Below, in pieces: positions 13,101-24,900 of a stretch of DNA of 64,000 bases. The stretch covers positions 24,065,966 through 24,129,965 of the forward strand of contig NC_057768.1 of assembly GCF_010389155.1 (NCBI RefSeq), read 5' to 3'. Below the pieces are notes generated by a model that worked only from the letters and a program-made list of their open reading frames with translations, was not told where the DNA came from and did no database searches. Numbering within the stretch: position 1 is the first letter of the stretch; each line of letters opens with the position of its first letter. Made by a program: the position numbers and the translations under genes. The stretch is from Erigeron canadensis. Its lineage: Eukaryota > Streptophyta > Magnoliopsida > Asterales > Asteraceae.

Positions 13101-16100
13101 TCATCGCCTCATCGGGGAGTTTTGCTGATTCTAGGCAACTCTTCTATACAAAATATATATATAGATGATAGATCTAAGTATTAATAAGGGATAAGTACCT
13201 CGATATGTAATGAACTATGCACGAATGTTTATGTTGTGTAATGAACTACTTGTATGTTTATTGTATGTAATGAACTTTCAAATCCAGGTTATTGAATGTA
13301 TCCGACCAATCCAAAATTTACAAGTGGCAGCTTATTTGGTTGCCACATATACCCGGGTATATCCAATAACCGAGATTTGAAAGTTCATTACATACAATAA
13401 ACACCCAAGTAATGCATTACACAACATAAATATTCGTGCATAGTTCATTACATATCCAGGTACTTATCCTTATTAATAAGGGATAAGTATCTTAGAATGT
13501 AACAAACTTTGGACGAATGTCTATAGTAGGAAATAACTAAAGTTTTGTGTATTGTATGTAAACAACTTTAAAAAATGTTTATTGTATGTAAGAAAACATG
13601 CGTGGCAACCATATAGAGGTGCCACTCGTCTGATTTTAATTGGTTGAATACATTTTCTTACATACAATAAACATTATTTTCGAGTTGTTTACGTACAATA
13701 CACACAACTTTAGTTACTTCCTACTATAGACATTCCTTCAAAGTTTGTTACATTACAAGATACTTATCCCTATTAATAAATATTAGATATTTAGAAATAA
13801 AAAATTGATAAATTCAAATTGTAAGAACAGAAAAGGTATGATAATAGATACTATGTGTCAAAACTTGTGTAATTTATATTCCATTAAGGCTTTAAAGAGT
13901 TAAAGGGCATGTCCTACTTTTCATCCTTTACTCGCATAAAACAAATCTTGAGTTCTTATCATATTATTTAAATGGATATGTTAAATGGTAAAAACAGCTA
14001 GACCTTAGGCATTACCTGATCTAGTAGTATCAGTAAATACTCTGTTGGTAGAAGTCTCAAGTGTCCGGATCCACGCGAGGTTGTCCGAAGATAACATCCT
14101 GTAAGAAAAATCTCCCGTCCTTTCCTCAGTATCCCATTTTTGAGATCCGCCAAGTCATAAAACCTATTTAAATGTTAGGAACAGCCTTAGCTAAGCACAG
14201 CAGAAGCAATTAAACAAGAAGATAAAACGTGAAAATAGATAAACGACACACGAGATTTAACGTGGTTCGGCCCCAGTGGGGGGCCTAATCCGCCGGCTGC
14301 AACTAGGTTATTTTATTACGCTCTAAACCATAATTTCTTACAATTACATAGGGATATATTTATAAGAGAACAACTAGGGTTAGAAGACTTGTTTCCCAAT
14401 AAACCTAAACCTGCCTCAGTAGAAACAGGCCTACAAGGCCTTAAATAGATCCAGCCAAGCAGGGCCTTCACGTCCAACAATCCCACTTGAAGGCCTTGCA
14501 AAAAACTTCAGCCCGCCATTCAAACAAACAATATCTCCAAGTCTTTACGGTCCCACGAACAAACCAAACTTCAATCCATGCATCCCAAGTGTACCTAGTT
14601 GCAGCGGCCCTTTTCATTAGCAATCTGAAAGGCCCATTCGCTCTACAATACAGTCAGACACGGCTGACTCAGTCATGGCAATGTCCACCAATGACTCATC
14701 CTCAATCTCAACCCGCTCCTACTGATTTGAAATATCGGCTCCAGAGGTTCCAGAAGAACAACACTACTCTCCACTAACGGTAGCATCACAAGAGAGATTT
14801 CATTCAGAACCCTGGTCTTCATAACTCAACGTCGATTTCAACATATGTCCACACACTCCTCGTGCTCCCACTGTTACAAAATCCCTTCCAAGTTCAAACC
14901 TCCTAATACGCTCGAACAGATTACCTGAAAGTCCCAGAGTCCTCTACCGCGCACCAGACTCGTATAACTCTCGAATCTACGAGCCAAAACTTTTCTCCGG
15001 AAGTTGGTTCAATTCTTCCGATAATGCAGTAATATACACACTCCAAAAGTCTAAACAACAATCACCAGTGCTTTACTAAAGTAGGTAACATAAAATGAAG
15101 CAAACTAGAATCTGTAACAAGAGTCTTTACTGCCATCAAATGAGTCCTAATGCATCAACCTAGACACACTCTCATAAGCAGAATTTTATCAACCTCAGGG
15201 CGACTCTAAAACCCTGAGCACCTCATGCAACCCTACAAGTCAACTACGCACAGCTCCCACTGTCTCTGTTATTCCAACCCATGCTAAACCAGATTTCATG
15301 AGACGAACCTCCACTCGTGTTCAACCAGCGAAAACCTTCACCCAATATCAGTACAAAGATCCAATCAAAAGTCAAACCACCGATCAAAACTGAACAAGGA
15401 ATAACATCCACAGTTCCAAACCAGTTAACAACAAACGATCAATAACAGCGGAAGAGAAAACAAGCGTTAGTTCCATGACTCGACTAACTTTTCTCACTCG
15501 TGACGACACTAGCAACGGAACAGGAATACTCAGAACCAAAGCACTCTAAACCTGCTAGCTCTATTTTCTTCACCACCAGTGCCATATTCAAGTTCTCATA
15601 ACAAACCCGTCACAAGAATCCAACAGAAATCCAATCCAATCCAAAACACCTATATATACTTGGTCAAACAAAGGCTTAACCCTAATCAACCTAAAACCCT
15701 ATTTCATTGTACTGACTTCATACGACGGTACTTTTCTTCTTTTCTTTTCTAATCGATAAGGTAATATTACAGCAACAAACTTAGTAACAACCACCCGCAA
15801 ATAACCACACCCTAATCATGAATCAGAATAACCAGAGATACAACTCAAACAATAAACTGAACCGAGACAATACCTCATCCTCTGACCAATGACGACAAGG
15901 TGGTAACCAAGAACAGTAGCTAATACCTCCCAAATAAGAAAACTGAACAGTGCTTTTATCATCTTCCAATCGATCAATAACACCAAATAACTCCAAAAAA
16001 CATAAACCCTAACAGAGTTCCAATCGGAGGCGGCTGAAAACAGCAAAGACAGCTGCAATAGCGGCAGACGGTTAACAGTGGTAAAACAGCGGCGGAACAG

Positions 16101-19084
16101 CTGCAAACCAGACCAGAACAGATTGAATCAGGAAGAAAAAAAAACCAGCAGTGAAACAGGGGTGAAAAAACCCCAAATGCGGTGGCTGGTGGTGGTCTTG
16201 AACAGCTGTGTCAAACCGGCGAACAAGGGAGGGCAGAACCGAACCCCAATCGACAAAAAAAAAACAGCCACAAAACAAGATTTGAGCAGGATCAGACCTG
16301 GAACAGCAACAAACAGCTGCAAATCAGCAGTGAGCAGCTGCAGAAACAGCAGCAAATGGCTGCTAAAACTGTGAGAAAGAAAAACAGCAAACAAAGAAGC
16401 ATTCAGCCCCTTAGACGAGATCACAACAGCTGCAGAACAGCAGCAGGAAACCAGATCCGAACAACCAATTCAAACAGCAGCAGAATTGAGTCAAAACAGC
16501 AGCAGCAGAATTGAGTCAAAACAGCAGCAGCAATCGAATTAAACCAACCTTAGCTATGATTCCACTTGTTAGGAACAGCCTTAGCTAAGCACAGCGGAAG
16601 CAATTAAACATGAAGATAAAACGTGAATATAGATAAACTACACACGAGATACAACGTGGTTCGGCCCCAGTGGGGGGCCGAATCTACCGGCTGCAACTAG
16701 GTTCTTTTATTATGCTGTGAACCATAATTGATTACAATTACATAGGGATATATTTTAGGAGAACAAGTAGGGTTAGAGGACTTGTTCCCCAAAAAACCTA
16801 AACCTGCCTCAGTTAGAAACAGGCCTACTAGGCCTTAAATAGATCCAGCCCAGCAGGGCCTTTACGTCCAACATTAAATGCCACTAATAATATATTGAGT
16901 AAAAGAATTACAAGCATAGACACCTAAATCAAAAGTTCAAAATCTAAACTTCATATTAGAATTATGAATTTGGTTGACATATGTCATATGAGCCCTGCCC
17001 GATAATCACAAAATAGAGGAATCTTGCTAACCACAATCGGTGACATCAAAAAGTACCAATCAATATCACCAGGCTAAAAGGTGATAAACTAGAGGTGCCA
17101 AACCAATAAACGCAACATCTTAGCTTTTCTTTCTTCTTTTCATATGGGTCAAGATGCCAAGTAAATATGTTTAGCTAAAAGAAGGATGGTCCGAATTCAG
17201 ATAGATTGCTGGTTGTCTAAAGTCTACTCGAAGGTTAAGATAATTATGACACTAATACCGTTTTTCTAATCATGCTTTCATTATTCATTTATTTATAAAA
17301 GATTAAAACTAGATCATAAGAGTGATCCCATGCGTTGTCAACCAACCCTTGACCTGTTATCCATCCCGATTGACCCTTCCATCTTAAAACCTCTATATAT
17401 GAATTTGAAATTAGTCAAACTGGGAATGTTGCCATTTACATGGGACATCCAAAAAATGTATAGTTATAATTGAGATGAGACAAGAAGGTAATTTGATTGC
17501 AATAAAACCATGTTATAATAAACTTGTCAAAATATCATACTAATTGTACCTGCGATGAAGATAAAGATCAATAGTATTGGAGCTCCAAAAATCTCCTAAG
17601 GTAAGCATGTAAAAATTTGTCCCTGAAAATTAAAGCATAACAAATGAAAATATTTCCTTCAAAATTATTTTGTAATCCATAGACAGAAGAAAAAGATAAC
17701 ACCAACAGATAAAGCAAGTTAGCAACTGTAATTGATTATCATGATCAACCCAATTCAACTATGTGAGCATTCACACATCAATGTATTACACACTAACTGT
17801 AATATTTCTCATCCTGAATCTGCATTTACAACAAGGTAAATCTTCTTATCCGAGGAACAATTTCCATTTCTCATAATTGAACATGTAGTGACCTAACTGG
17901 AGTTCACCCGATGTCTGGATCACTTTCTTATCCTTCAGGATTACTTCAATAAAAACTTGTCCATTTAATATAGTTAAAAAGATAAAAGTCACGACTCTGT
18001 TTGGATAAAGAACTGTGAAGCAGATTATCATAAATTAGAAGTGAAGGACCCATTAATAGTCTATGAGTCTATCTAAATTGACAAAGATAGCTTCAAATAA
18101 ATCTGAGACATATATTTTTCACTTTTACTATCAATAAAATATAAGTAATGATCATTGTACAGCTGAAATCATTTATTTTGCCACTATCCCTGATGTGTTG
18201 ATCATCTTTTGCCTATCAATCCACAATCCTATATTCTGACAAAACTAAACTTGATTTGGCCAATTTATCTTTGTCAAAGTCATGTTTCCATTAAGACTAA
18301 TTACAGAAACATATAGGTCATAAAAAATTCTTCATCCGGGAAATATGATCATTAAAGGGAAGTTAATTTGTTGATGTCTCTACAATCCACAGCCCTGACT
18401 CTAAAGCATAATGGCTGAGCCAGCACATGTCAATATTCATACCTGGAAGAAGAAAAGCATCAACTACAACAGCCTCAATAACACTAGTCAATGACAAGAA
18501 ATTCTTCTCGTAAATTGAATCGATCGTAACTGTGTTAGGAAGCTTTCCTCTCTTTTGGTTTTTTTGCAAATGATCAATACATTCAGGCCTTTTCTTCTTA
18601 GAATACCCACCTCTTTGATTCTCAGCCCATGCCTAAAAAAAAAAAAAAAAAAATCATCTTACTATTTCAAAGAAATTGCTTACAGTTACAATTTCTACAC
18701 TCCGATAAAGTGAACATTTTAATTTTGTGTAATTATTTGAAAATAAATTTTAAAAAAAGCCTAAAAAGTAAAAAAGAATACAATGAAATGAAATGAAAGT
18801 AAAGGGTGAACCTGAGAGAGTTCAGAGAGGAGAATGGCAGGAGTGACTCCACTCGAATAAGCTTTACAAGTTTTTATAACCCGATTCGCAACCCAACTCC
18901 AACCCGGTCGATCACTCGAAACGACAACATCATTTTCTTCTTCTTCTTCTTCAGTTGGGGATATTAATATAGATATTGCATAATCAATAAATTTAACAAA
19001 TGGATCATCTTCATTAGCATCCTTAATATTATTATTGTTGTTATTGTAATTATCCACCTCCATGGCATCTCTTTCGTAATTCAT
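7162..19084 (-). CDS. Multi-OB-fold protein with zinc ribbon (shieldin-2-like?), 13 exons, 669 aa
   Basis: Exons in minus order: 19084-18812, 18632-18443, 17622-17550, 14163-14016, 12543-12434, 12191-12051, 11286-11145, 11075-10932, 10737-10580, 10487-10413, 9214-9076, 8227-7964, 7314-7162. Phases fit at every junction with GT-AG introns. The N-terminus is acidic with N and E runs, then a conserved segment SGVTPAILLSELSQ and KLPNTVTIDSIYEKNFLSL. The middle has OB-fold-like strands (IESIGSLDVQGKFSSLQRKQ; ISIYGVVTDIKNN). A zinc-ribbon-like cluster lies at C554, C566, C569, C571 and C573, followed by an OB-like tail. I believe this is a conserved single-copy plant protein related to the C-terminal OB region of shieldin SHLD2, which would put it in DNA-end or ssDNA metabolism. 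RPA70-like is the alternative. Gene structure is more certain than name. A 2.7-kb LTR element fills intron 3 and touches the exon-4 acceptor. Confidence 0.83.
8228..9075 (-). other. Intron 12-side gap of the OB-fold gene with a GC-richer island
   Basis: This intron lies between exons 11 and 12. Positions 8560-8730 are clearly GC-richer than the surroundings and contain CTGCCCGGGGAAGAGTCGAG. The phrase GTCGAGCCTTTGGCTCTGAT has a partial counterpart at 4466-4485 (GAGTCTTTGGCTCTGAT). I could not assign it to a transposon class. No coding sense is evident. Confidence 0.4.
9215..10412 (-). other. Intron 10 of the OB-fold gene
   Basis: This is a 1.2-kb intron between exons 10 and 11. It is AT-rich, with scattered Asn-codon-like AAC/GGTTCGGT phrases near 9400-9960 that read as decayed repeat. 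No ORF or clear transposon ends were found. Confidence 0.5.
11637..11885. mobile_element. Long-TIR MITE, family B, perfect 9-bp TSD
   Basis: A 249-bp element with arms of about 100 bp that are inverted copies (TGTCTATAGTGTGAAAAAAC left, its complement right). The core carries CCGACCAATCAAAAACTTAC and GGTTGCCACGTAT. It is flanked by AATTGTGAA at 11628-11636 and 11886-11894. The 9-bp duplication and long arms indicate a Mutator-type origin. It lies in intron 6 of the OB-fold gene. Confidence 0.85.
13188..13470. mobile_element. Long-TIR MITE, family B variant, first of an adjacent pair
   Basis: A 283-bp element beginning GGGATAAGTACC and ending GGTACTTATCCT, with arms of more than 100 bp (TTATTGTATGTAATGAACTTT inward). 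The core has CCGACCAATCC and GGTTGCCACATATAC. The flank TATTAATAA is present at 13179-13187 and 13471-13479. It sits in intron 4 of the OB-fold gene. Confidence 0.85.
13480..13770. mobile_element. Long-TIR MITE, family A, second of an adjacent pair
   Basis: A 291-bp element running from GGGATAAGTATCTT to its complement, with arms of about 120 bp around a core containing GTGGCAACCATATAGAGGTG. TATTAATAA flanks it at 13471-13479 and 13771-13779, so it shares one target copy with the element on its left. This is the best preserved family A member in the window. Confidence 0.88.
14173..14479 (-). repeat. LTR (3' LTR in element orientation)
   Basis: The left-hand copy of the 307-bp terminal repeat. 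Its outer end supplies the last bases of intron 3 before the exon-4 acceptor of the OB-fold gene. Confidence 0.9.
16567..16873 (-). repeat. LTR (5' LTR in element orientation)
   Basis: The right-hand copy of the same 307-bp repeat, followed by the TTAAA target duplication. Confidence 0.9.
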
Positions 19085-19330
19085 TTGGTTTTTTTTTTTT
19101 TTCCTATAAACCCTAATTTATTTCTTTTCTATAGATTTACTCGTATCAATTTGGCGGGAGTATATATATTTCTTTTTTTAATTTTATTTTATGTGGATTT
19201 TTATATATAAACCAAAAAGGAAAAAAAAATATGTTATCTCTTATCTACCCATCTATAATCTATAATTTTATATCTATACTATTATATAGATTTGGGTCAG
19301 CTTTGTCATTCAAAAATAAATAAATAATAA

Positions 19331-19510
19331 CGCCCTCTATATCCCCACCACTTTTTTTTTTAACCCGACCACTCCTACTTTTAGTGAAAAAAATGCGGGC
19401 CCCCATGTCTATAATGGTAAATATGACAGAATAAAAACGGGCCCCCTGTCAGGGTCGCTACAAAACGTCTGGTCAAGTTACCAAAAAAGTGGTCGGGTTA
19501 CCGGCACAAT
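19331..19510. mobile_element. Possible MITE inserted into a short dispersed repeat
   Basis: Near-inverted ends include AACCCGACCACT on the left and AGTGGTCGGGTTA on the right. The flanks are AAATAAATAA-type runs on both sides, so the exact target duplication is ambiguous. The flanking host repeat (TTTGGGTCAG...GGTCAGGTAATTAATG) recurs uninterrupted at about 20253-20313, supporting an insertion here. Confidence 0.45.
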
Positions 19511-20927
19511 AAATAAATAAATATGGGTCAGGTAATTAATGTACGAACGAATGCACAAGCTTTTCTAACATCAATAAATGAATAATGTACGAACGAATCG
19601 TAATTAAACATCTTTTACTCCTAGAGTCCATACCCTGTCTGTATTCATCTCTATCCAATTTTAGGACCTTGCTTACAAAGTTTTCCAAAATCCTTGAACA
19701 TCAGGTTAATAAAAAGGTGTTTGGCTTTATCTTTTACTACATTAAAAGTTTTTTTTTTCTTTTTCATCTTGATGGAGTCTATTAGTTTATTTGGAGAAAT
19801 ACAATACATTAGGTAACACTAATGTTTTTCTTGTTTATTTATTTACTTTTAATATTGAACATGGAAAGCTTAAAAAGGTTAACATCACCACCTTGGTATT
19901 TACTCAAAAAATTTTGTGTTTACACAATTTCTTTTTTTTTTTTTTTTTTAGCTACATACGTAATACGTATTAAAGACCAAGTGTTTAAACTTGTGAGTCA
20001 ATGCATACAAGTATCTGATATTCCTAGCTTAGACATATTTGACAGTGACCACATGTATTTAAAGTTCAGTTATGGTGAGACGAGGCTTTCTTCTTTAGAT
20101 CCTTGGTAAGTGGATTTCTAATCGACGAGTTCAACATAAGGATATATTATACGACGAAACTTTCAATGTAATTCTATTAATACAACGTATGTCATACCAC
20201 CTAATATTTGTTTTTAACTCACACCTAAAAATGGAACCGAGGGTTATTACATTTGGGTCAGGTTTAGCGTTCAAAAGATAAATAAATAAACTTGAGTCAA
20301 ATAATTAATGGGTGCAGTTTGTTTAAATATGTAGTAGTTGAGTGTAACTTGTTATTAATATGTGATTGCAGGATGGAATTGGTACAAAAACATTACCCTT
20401 TTACAAAAAGTTACATTGTCATTATCAACGGTTTATATTTGCAAAAAACTTATGTTGTGACAAACAAATCACTATTTTTAAAAATCCCCAAAACAAATAT
20501 ATTTTTATAAACATGAAGACAAAAAATTACTATTTGTATAAAATATTCATGTGTTAATAATCATTAACCATGTTAAAAAAAAATCATTAACTACTTTTCA
20601 ATACCTAAGATTTGACAAGCTGAAAGTTGGTGTTTTAAAAGTATTTGTTGCATTAAACTGTATATAAAATTTGTTTGTTTTCCTTCTGAATGTTTGTTTG
20701 TTAACAAATAAAAAAAAAAGAAGTCTCTAGAAAACTATGGGTATAAAATAACAAAGAGAAACGACCATTAATAGATCTTCTATCACCAAGCTCGAGTCTT
20801 CATCAAAAAGACTGTGCCAGGCCATAGAAGTCTGGCTAAAGTTCGTCTTGTGTCTTGTCACATTTGCAATCATGCTCAATGACATAACTCAAGGACTCAA
20901 TGTTAAGAACATAGATGACCCGTTATC

Positions 20928-21314
20928 ATAGGCGGAACTACATGGAGTCTAAGGGTAGCCCGGGCTACGGGTACACTAGATCCATGTAGTGTAATTTTTT
21001 TTTGAAAAACGATGTATTATTTATTGGTGCTACGGGTCAAACAAATATAGGATACCCGTCAATGTAACTAATTCTAAACTTTTGAAAGATTATCCAAATA
21101 ATAAAACTCATGAAGACATACCTATGCAATTAAATGATAAATCAAAACTACCAATGTGCCAAAAATTCTTGAAAATCATTAAAAATAGCCAAAAATCTTT
21201 AAAAATCGTTTAAAATCATAACAATTTAGTCAGTATCGTTATTTTACGTCGATATAAGGCTAGCCATAAAAAAAATTGTGATACCCGTTCCTTTGGATCT
21301 AGGGTCCGCCACTG
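20928..21314. mobile_element. hAT-like non-autonomous element (GGCGGAnC termini)
   Basis: The left end reads ATAGGCGGAACTA. The right end, complemented, reads CAGTGGCGGACCCTAGATCC. This CAGNGGCGGA terminus is typical of Tip100-type hAT elements. The interior (CCCGGGCTACGGGTAC) recalls widespread plant non-autonomous copies. No 8-bp target duplication is visible, so one edge may be off. Confidence 0.5.
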
Positions 21315-21998
21315 CCCTTTGTCAAATATCAGAATAACTCTATTGACCAAAACAAACTGTTTAAAACACATGTCATTTGACAACACAAGAAAGTAAATGA
21401 ACAAAGAAACATGAACTCCAAGTTTTTCTGACAAGCAAATTACACAAAAGTCGATAAAAATTCAGAACCTGAGAAGACTATTCGATTGTAAGTTATCATG
21501 AGCCAAATTTCAACTACCAAGCTCAGCATCAAAAAGAAACGTTCCCTCAAGATTTACTGTCATGATGTTATGATAATATATGCAATGGGTACACTGCTTT
21601 AAAAATGACCATGGGGAACAATTAGAAGCCCTCATCTTAAAATGATCATATAAAGCCCAGTCTACATGACAAAAACTTAGCTCAAATTAGAAAAGACAGC
21701 AGCAGCTAATGAACCAGCAGTTATACTACACTAACTCATCAAAAAATAAAAGAGCACTTATCATTTCCAAAAACGATTTCAAAGTGTAAACATGAGAATT
21801 TTATAGCTAGTACTCTTTCCACAAATCTGGAAGAACAACCTGATTATTATGAACAGTAATTGTATGTCTATATGTTTCCCAAAAAAACTAAATTCTCAGC
21901 TTGTTTACCTTCATGTGCTCTGCTGTGTCATTATAGCCTGCTTTTCTGATCTAGTCAGCCAATTTCAGTCACAAAAATGAATAGGTTTACTAACGGTT

Positions 21999-24900
21999 TC
22001 AGTTTCCTCCCCATTTCCTCTTTCTAGCTGGTCTGTGTTGCTTCTTTGAAGCCGTCACTTGAACTGAGTCAACAACTGTATCTGAATCCTTTTTAATAGC
22101 AGGCTCGTCAAACCGTACTCTTCTTTTTTCCATCTTTGCCATTGCCTCGAGAATCCTAGTATCATCAAACCCAGTTTTTTCATTTTGATTTAGAAGCTTT
22201 GTATCATTAACGTGTGCCCTTGCATCAATTTTCATGGGTCCCATATTTACTTCTTTGATTGGAACCTGACGATTCTTGATGCCCAAACGTTCATCAACTG
22301 CTTTTATATTAACAGGTAGTGCCACCTTATCATTAAGAGAAGAGCCAGAGGCCACCCTCCCTGCTTTATTGTGCTTTCCAAAAGACTGCATAGTTGATTA
22401 TCCCATATAAATGTCACAGATTCACAGTTGACAGTAAAAATGATCAATGAAGACACATAATTCAGAAAGAGGATAGTAAGCCACAAAATCATGAAGACAA
22501 GATAAAGGTAAAATTACTTGGACGTAACCAAGTTAATATCATATCTGCTAGTCGAGGTAACAATCACAGCCGTTTTACTTATGACTAAGATTCATCTTGT
22601 GGTAGGAACCAAGAAACTAAGCTTAAAAAATGGGTCAAACAGGTACATATTCCCCCCCAACACACACAAATATTATTAGTAAAAGAAATCCTCTAGATCC
22701 TCTTACTAAAGAAGTTGAACCATTATCGAAATAATATACTGTTTGTAACATATCTGGAACACCGAACACTAATTGATTGAAAGATAGAATCCGGAATAAA
22801 AGATTTCTTTGTTCAACCAATAACAACCTGTATAGTACAGATAAAATGACCCGAATTCCCAAATCCTTTTCAACCTGTTAATTGGCCAGCACATTTTGCC
22901 ACTTCTAATTTTATGTATGAAGATAAATTGCTGAGCTTAAAGCACTAGCTGAAAAAGATTATGAACAACATCTCCCCCCCCAAGACTAAATGTGCCTATG
23001 CCAATTGAAACAAAATCTTCGCTCCAGAGTTACACTTTCATGTAGAATGTATGTATTAGTAGTAGAAAAACCTAAATAAGATAGATGAGGCACAGAAATC
23101 AATAGAATCATGCTAAGTTTGTGACTTTAACGGTGCTGTGCATTAACTATATAAAAAGATTCCAAAGAGTAAATAGTTTATTAAGTAAATGACTTGCTAC
23201 ATCAAATAGTTCAAATTCTACTCATATATATCAACCATCCAAACCCATAAAAAGTCATATACCAATATCTTATGAAGACAAAATCACTTGATTCTGATCT
23301 CATTCTCCAATAGTATGCTTAAAGATCAAGGAAGCAAATAATTAATTATGCATATGACTTGCTACATCTAAATAGAGAATGTGGTACATTTTTATAGGAG
23401 GGCTGATATTGCAAGGTCAATACAGAATAAGGATACTTCTATGCACATTGGAACAAGCTAAAGTATAGTATTACCTATCAATAATTCTTGAGGACATGCA
23501 AACTTGTCAGTATAAAGGTAGGGTAACAATATTGGTGTCAAGAGCATCACACTGTAACTATATCCTAAAGACAACTCAACACACTTTAACCTAAATGACC
23601 ATAGCATTGCCTCCCCTTCTAATTTTAGTACCAGAGTATCAAACTATATCCTAAGGACAACTTCACACACTGGAAATCAACTTCCAATGTAAGATGACAA
23701 TATTGGTGTGAGAAACAGTTGTCAGTCACTAATATGTTTTAATTAATAGTTTGTAGCAACAGTAATGAAATCAAGCATAAGCATGTCATTTATTCCGTAA
23801 TAATACCCTATCTATAAAGCAAATTATTGTGGTAATATATATGATACTTCTCGGATATAATTATCACATAGATAACTTTAGGGTCGTAACACACTTTCAA
23901 CAACACTTAAGTATGAATTATTGATGTATGGAGATTTTAAGTGGCATAAGTATTGCCTCTCATAGCTTTATGATTACACAGATGTAACATCCCTTGATTA
24001 CTTAATGGAATAGATCTTAATAGCTTTGTACATACCAAAGTTGACAATTGACATCTTAGTTAATTAACCTAGATAGCACACTCATTCACAGTCATATTCA
24101 TTTCCCAAAAGGAAGGAATCGACAATCTAGGTTATTCAAAGACATACATAACAAAACTAGGCGATTAAGCAAGAATTGGATAGCATGTAGATACAACAAA
24201 ATCTAACATTCTAACATTATCTAACTGATTACTTGGCAGACAGAAAACCATAACAATGATGGAGCTAGCAGACCTATCCTGTCAGAATATATCAATGTTT
24301 ATCGATGTATGAGGTCCAAAAGAACAAGTGGATACCAATACTTATGAAAGCAGTAGCATTAAAATAAATGAAGGTAGTATTAGAGATATATGGCATACTC
24401 TTATACACAACTAAATTGAAACAATACTTGATCCTAAGTTTCTCCGATCTTACCTTTCCTTTCCCAGCCAAGTGTGAACCAAGTGAACTTCTGTAGCTCT
24501 GGGATAGTCGTTTATTACCACTAAATGATTCTTTTTTCTGATTATATCTAAATCTGTTTGCACATGGACCATCAGTCAACTGCTCAACATAATCAAGTCC
24601 ATCTACGACACGTGAACCCCTTGAATCCACACCACGCATGAACAACCACTCATGTGGATCATCAATCGACTCCTCAACATGATCATAAGCAACCCTTTTA
24701 TGCACTGACACCTTTTCAGGAGGAACTGGCCCTCTCACAGCATAGAACTTAGCATCCTCGTGCCTCAACATATTTTCATCTTCTTTCCATTGCATTTCAG
24801 ATTGCCAATGGTGCCGTGTTCTTCCTAAATTCACATGACCATCAATATCAGTCATGTGATCTTCTGTATCATAAGATTCAGAGTAGTGTCCTCTATATTT

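Larger units (their letters stand above)
14173..16873 (-). mobile_element. Non-autonomous LTR retrotransposon (Copia-type ends), 2701 bp, in intron 3
   Basis: Two 307-bp LTRs (14173-14479 and 16567-16873) read TGTTAGGAAC...CGTCCAACA on the plus strand and differ at roughly two dozen positions. The 5-bp target duplication TTAAA is at 14168-14172 and 16874-16878. Orientation is minus: next to the right-hand LTR, the complement reads TGGAATCATAGC, close to the initiator-Met tRNA primer site TGGTATCAGAGC. The complement before the other LTR reads AAGTGGGAT, a Copia-like polypurine tract. The 2.1-kb interior has CAG-rich segments but no protease, integrase or reverse-transcriptase motif, so it depended on a helper. 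It lies in intron 3 of the OB-fold gene, nine bases from exon 4. Confidence 0.9.
19085..21998. other. Intergenic between the OB-fold gene and the FIP1 gene
   Basis: It contains the 5' flank of the OB-fold gene, a possible MITE inside a duplicated repeat (19331-19510), a hAT-like element (20928-21314) and the 3' flank of FIP1. The rest is AT-rich with homopolymer runs (for example T at 19929-19949). Small ORFs here have no protein-like features. Confidence 0.65.

Noticed and set aside
16078..16514. CAG/Gln-rich overlapping ORFs on both strands
   Set aside because: They are inside the LTR element interior and are low-complexity. No gag, protease, integrase or reverse-transcriptase motif could be read.
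17846..18031. Minus-strand 61-codon ORF considered as an exon of the OB-fold gene
   Set aside because: It breaks phase, and the exon at 17550-17622 joins exon 2 directly with the expected conserved protein sequence (LPGTNFYMLTLGDFWSS).
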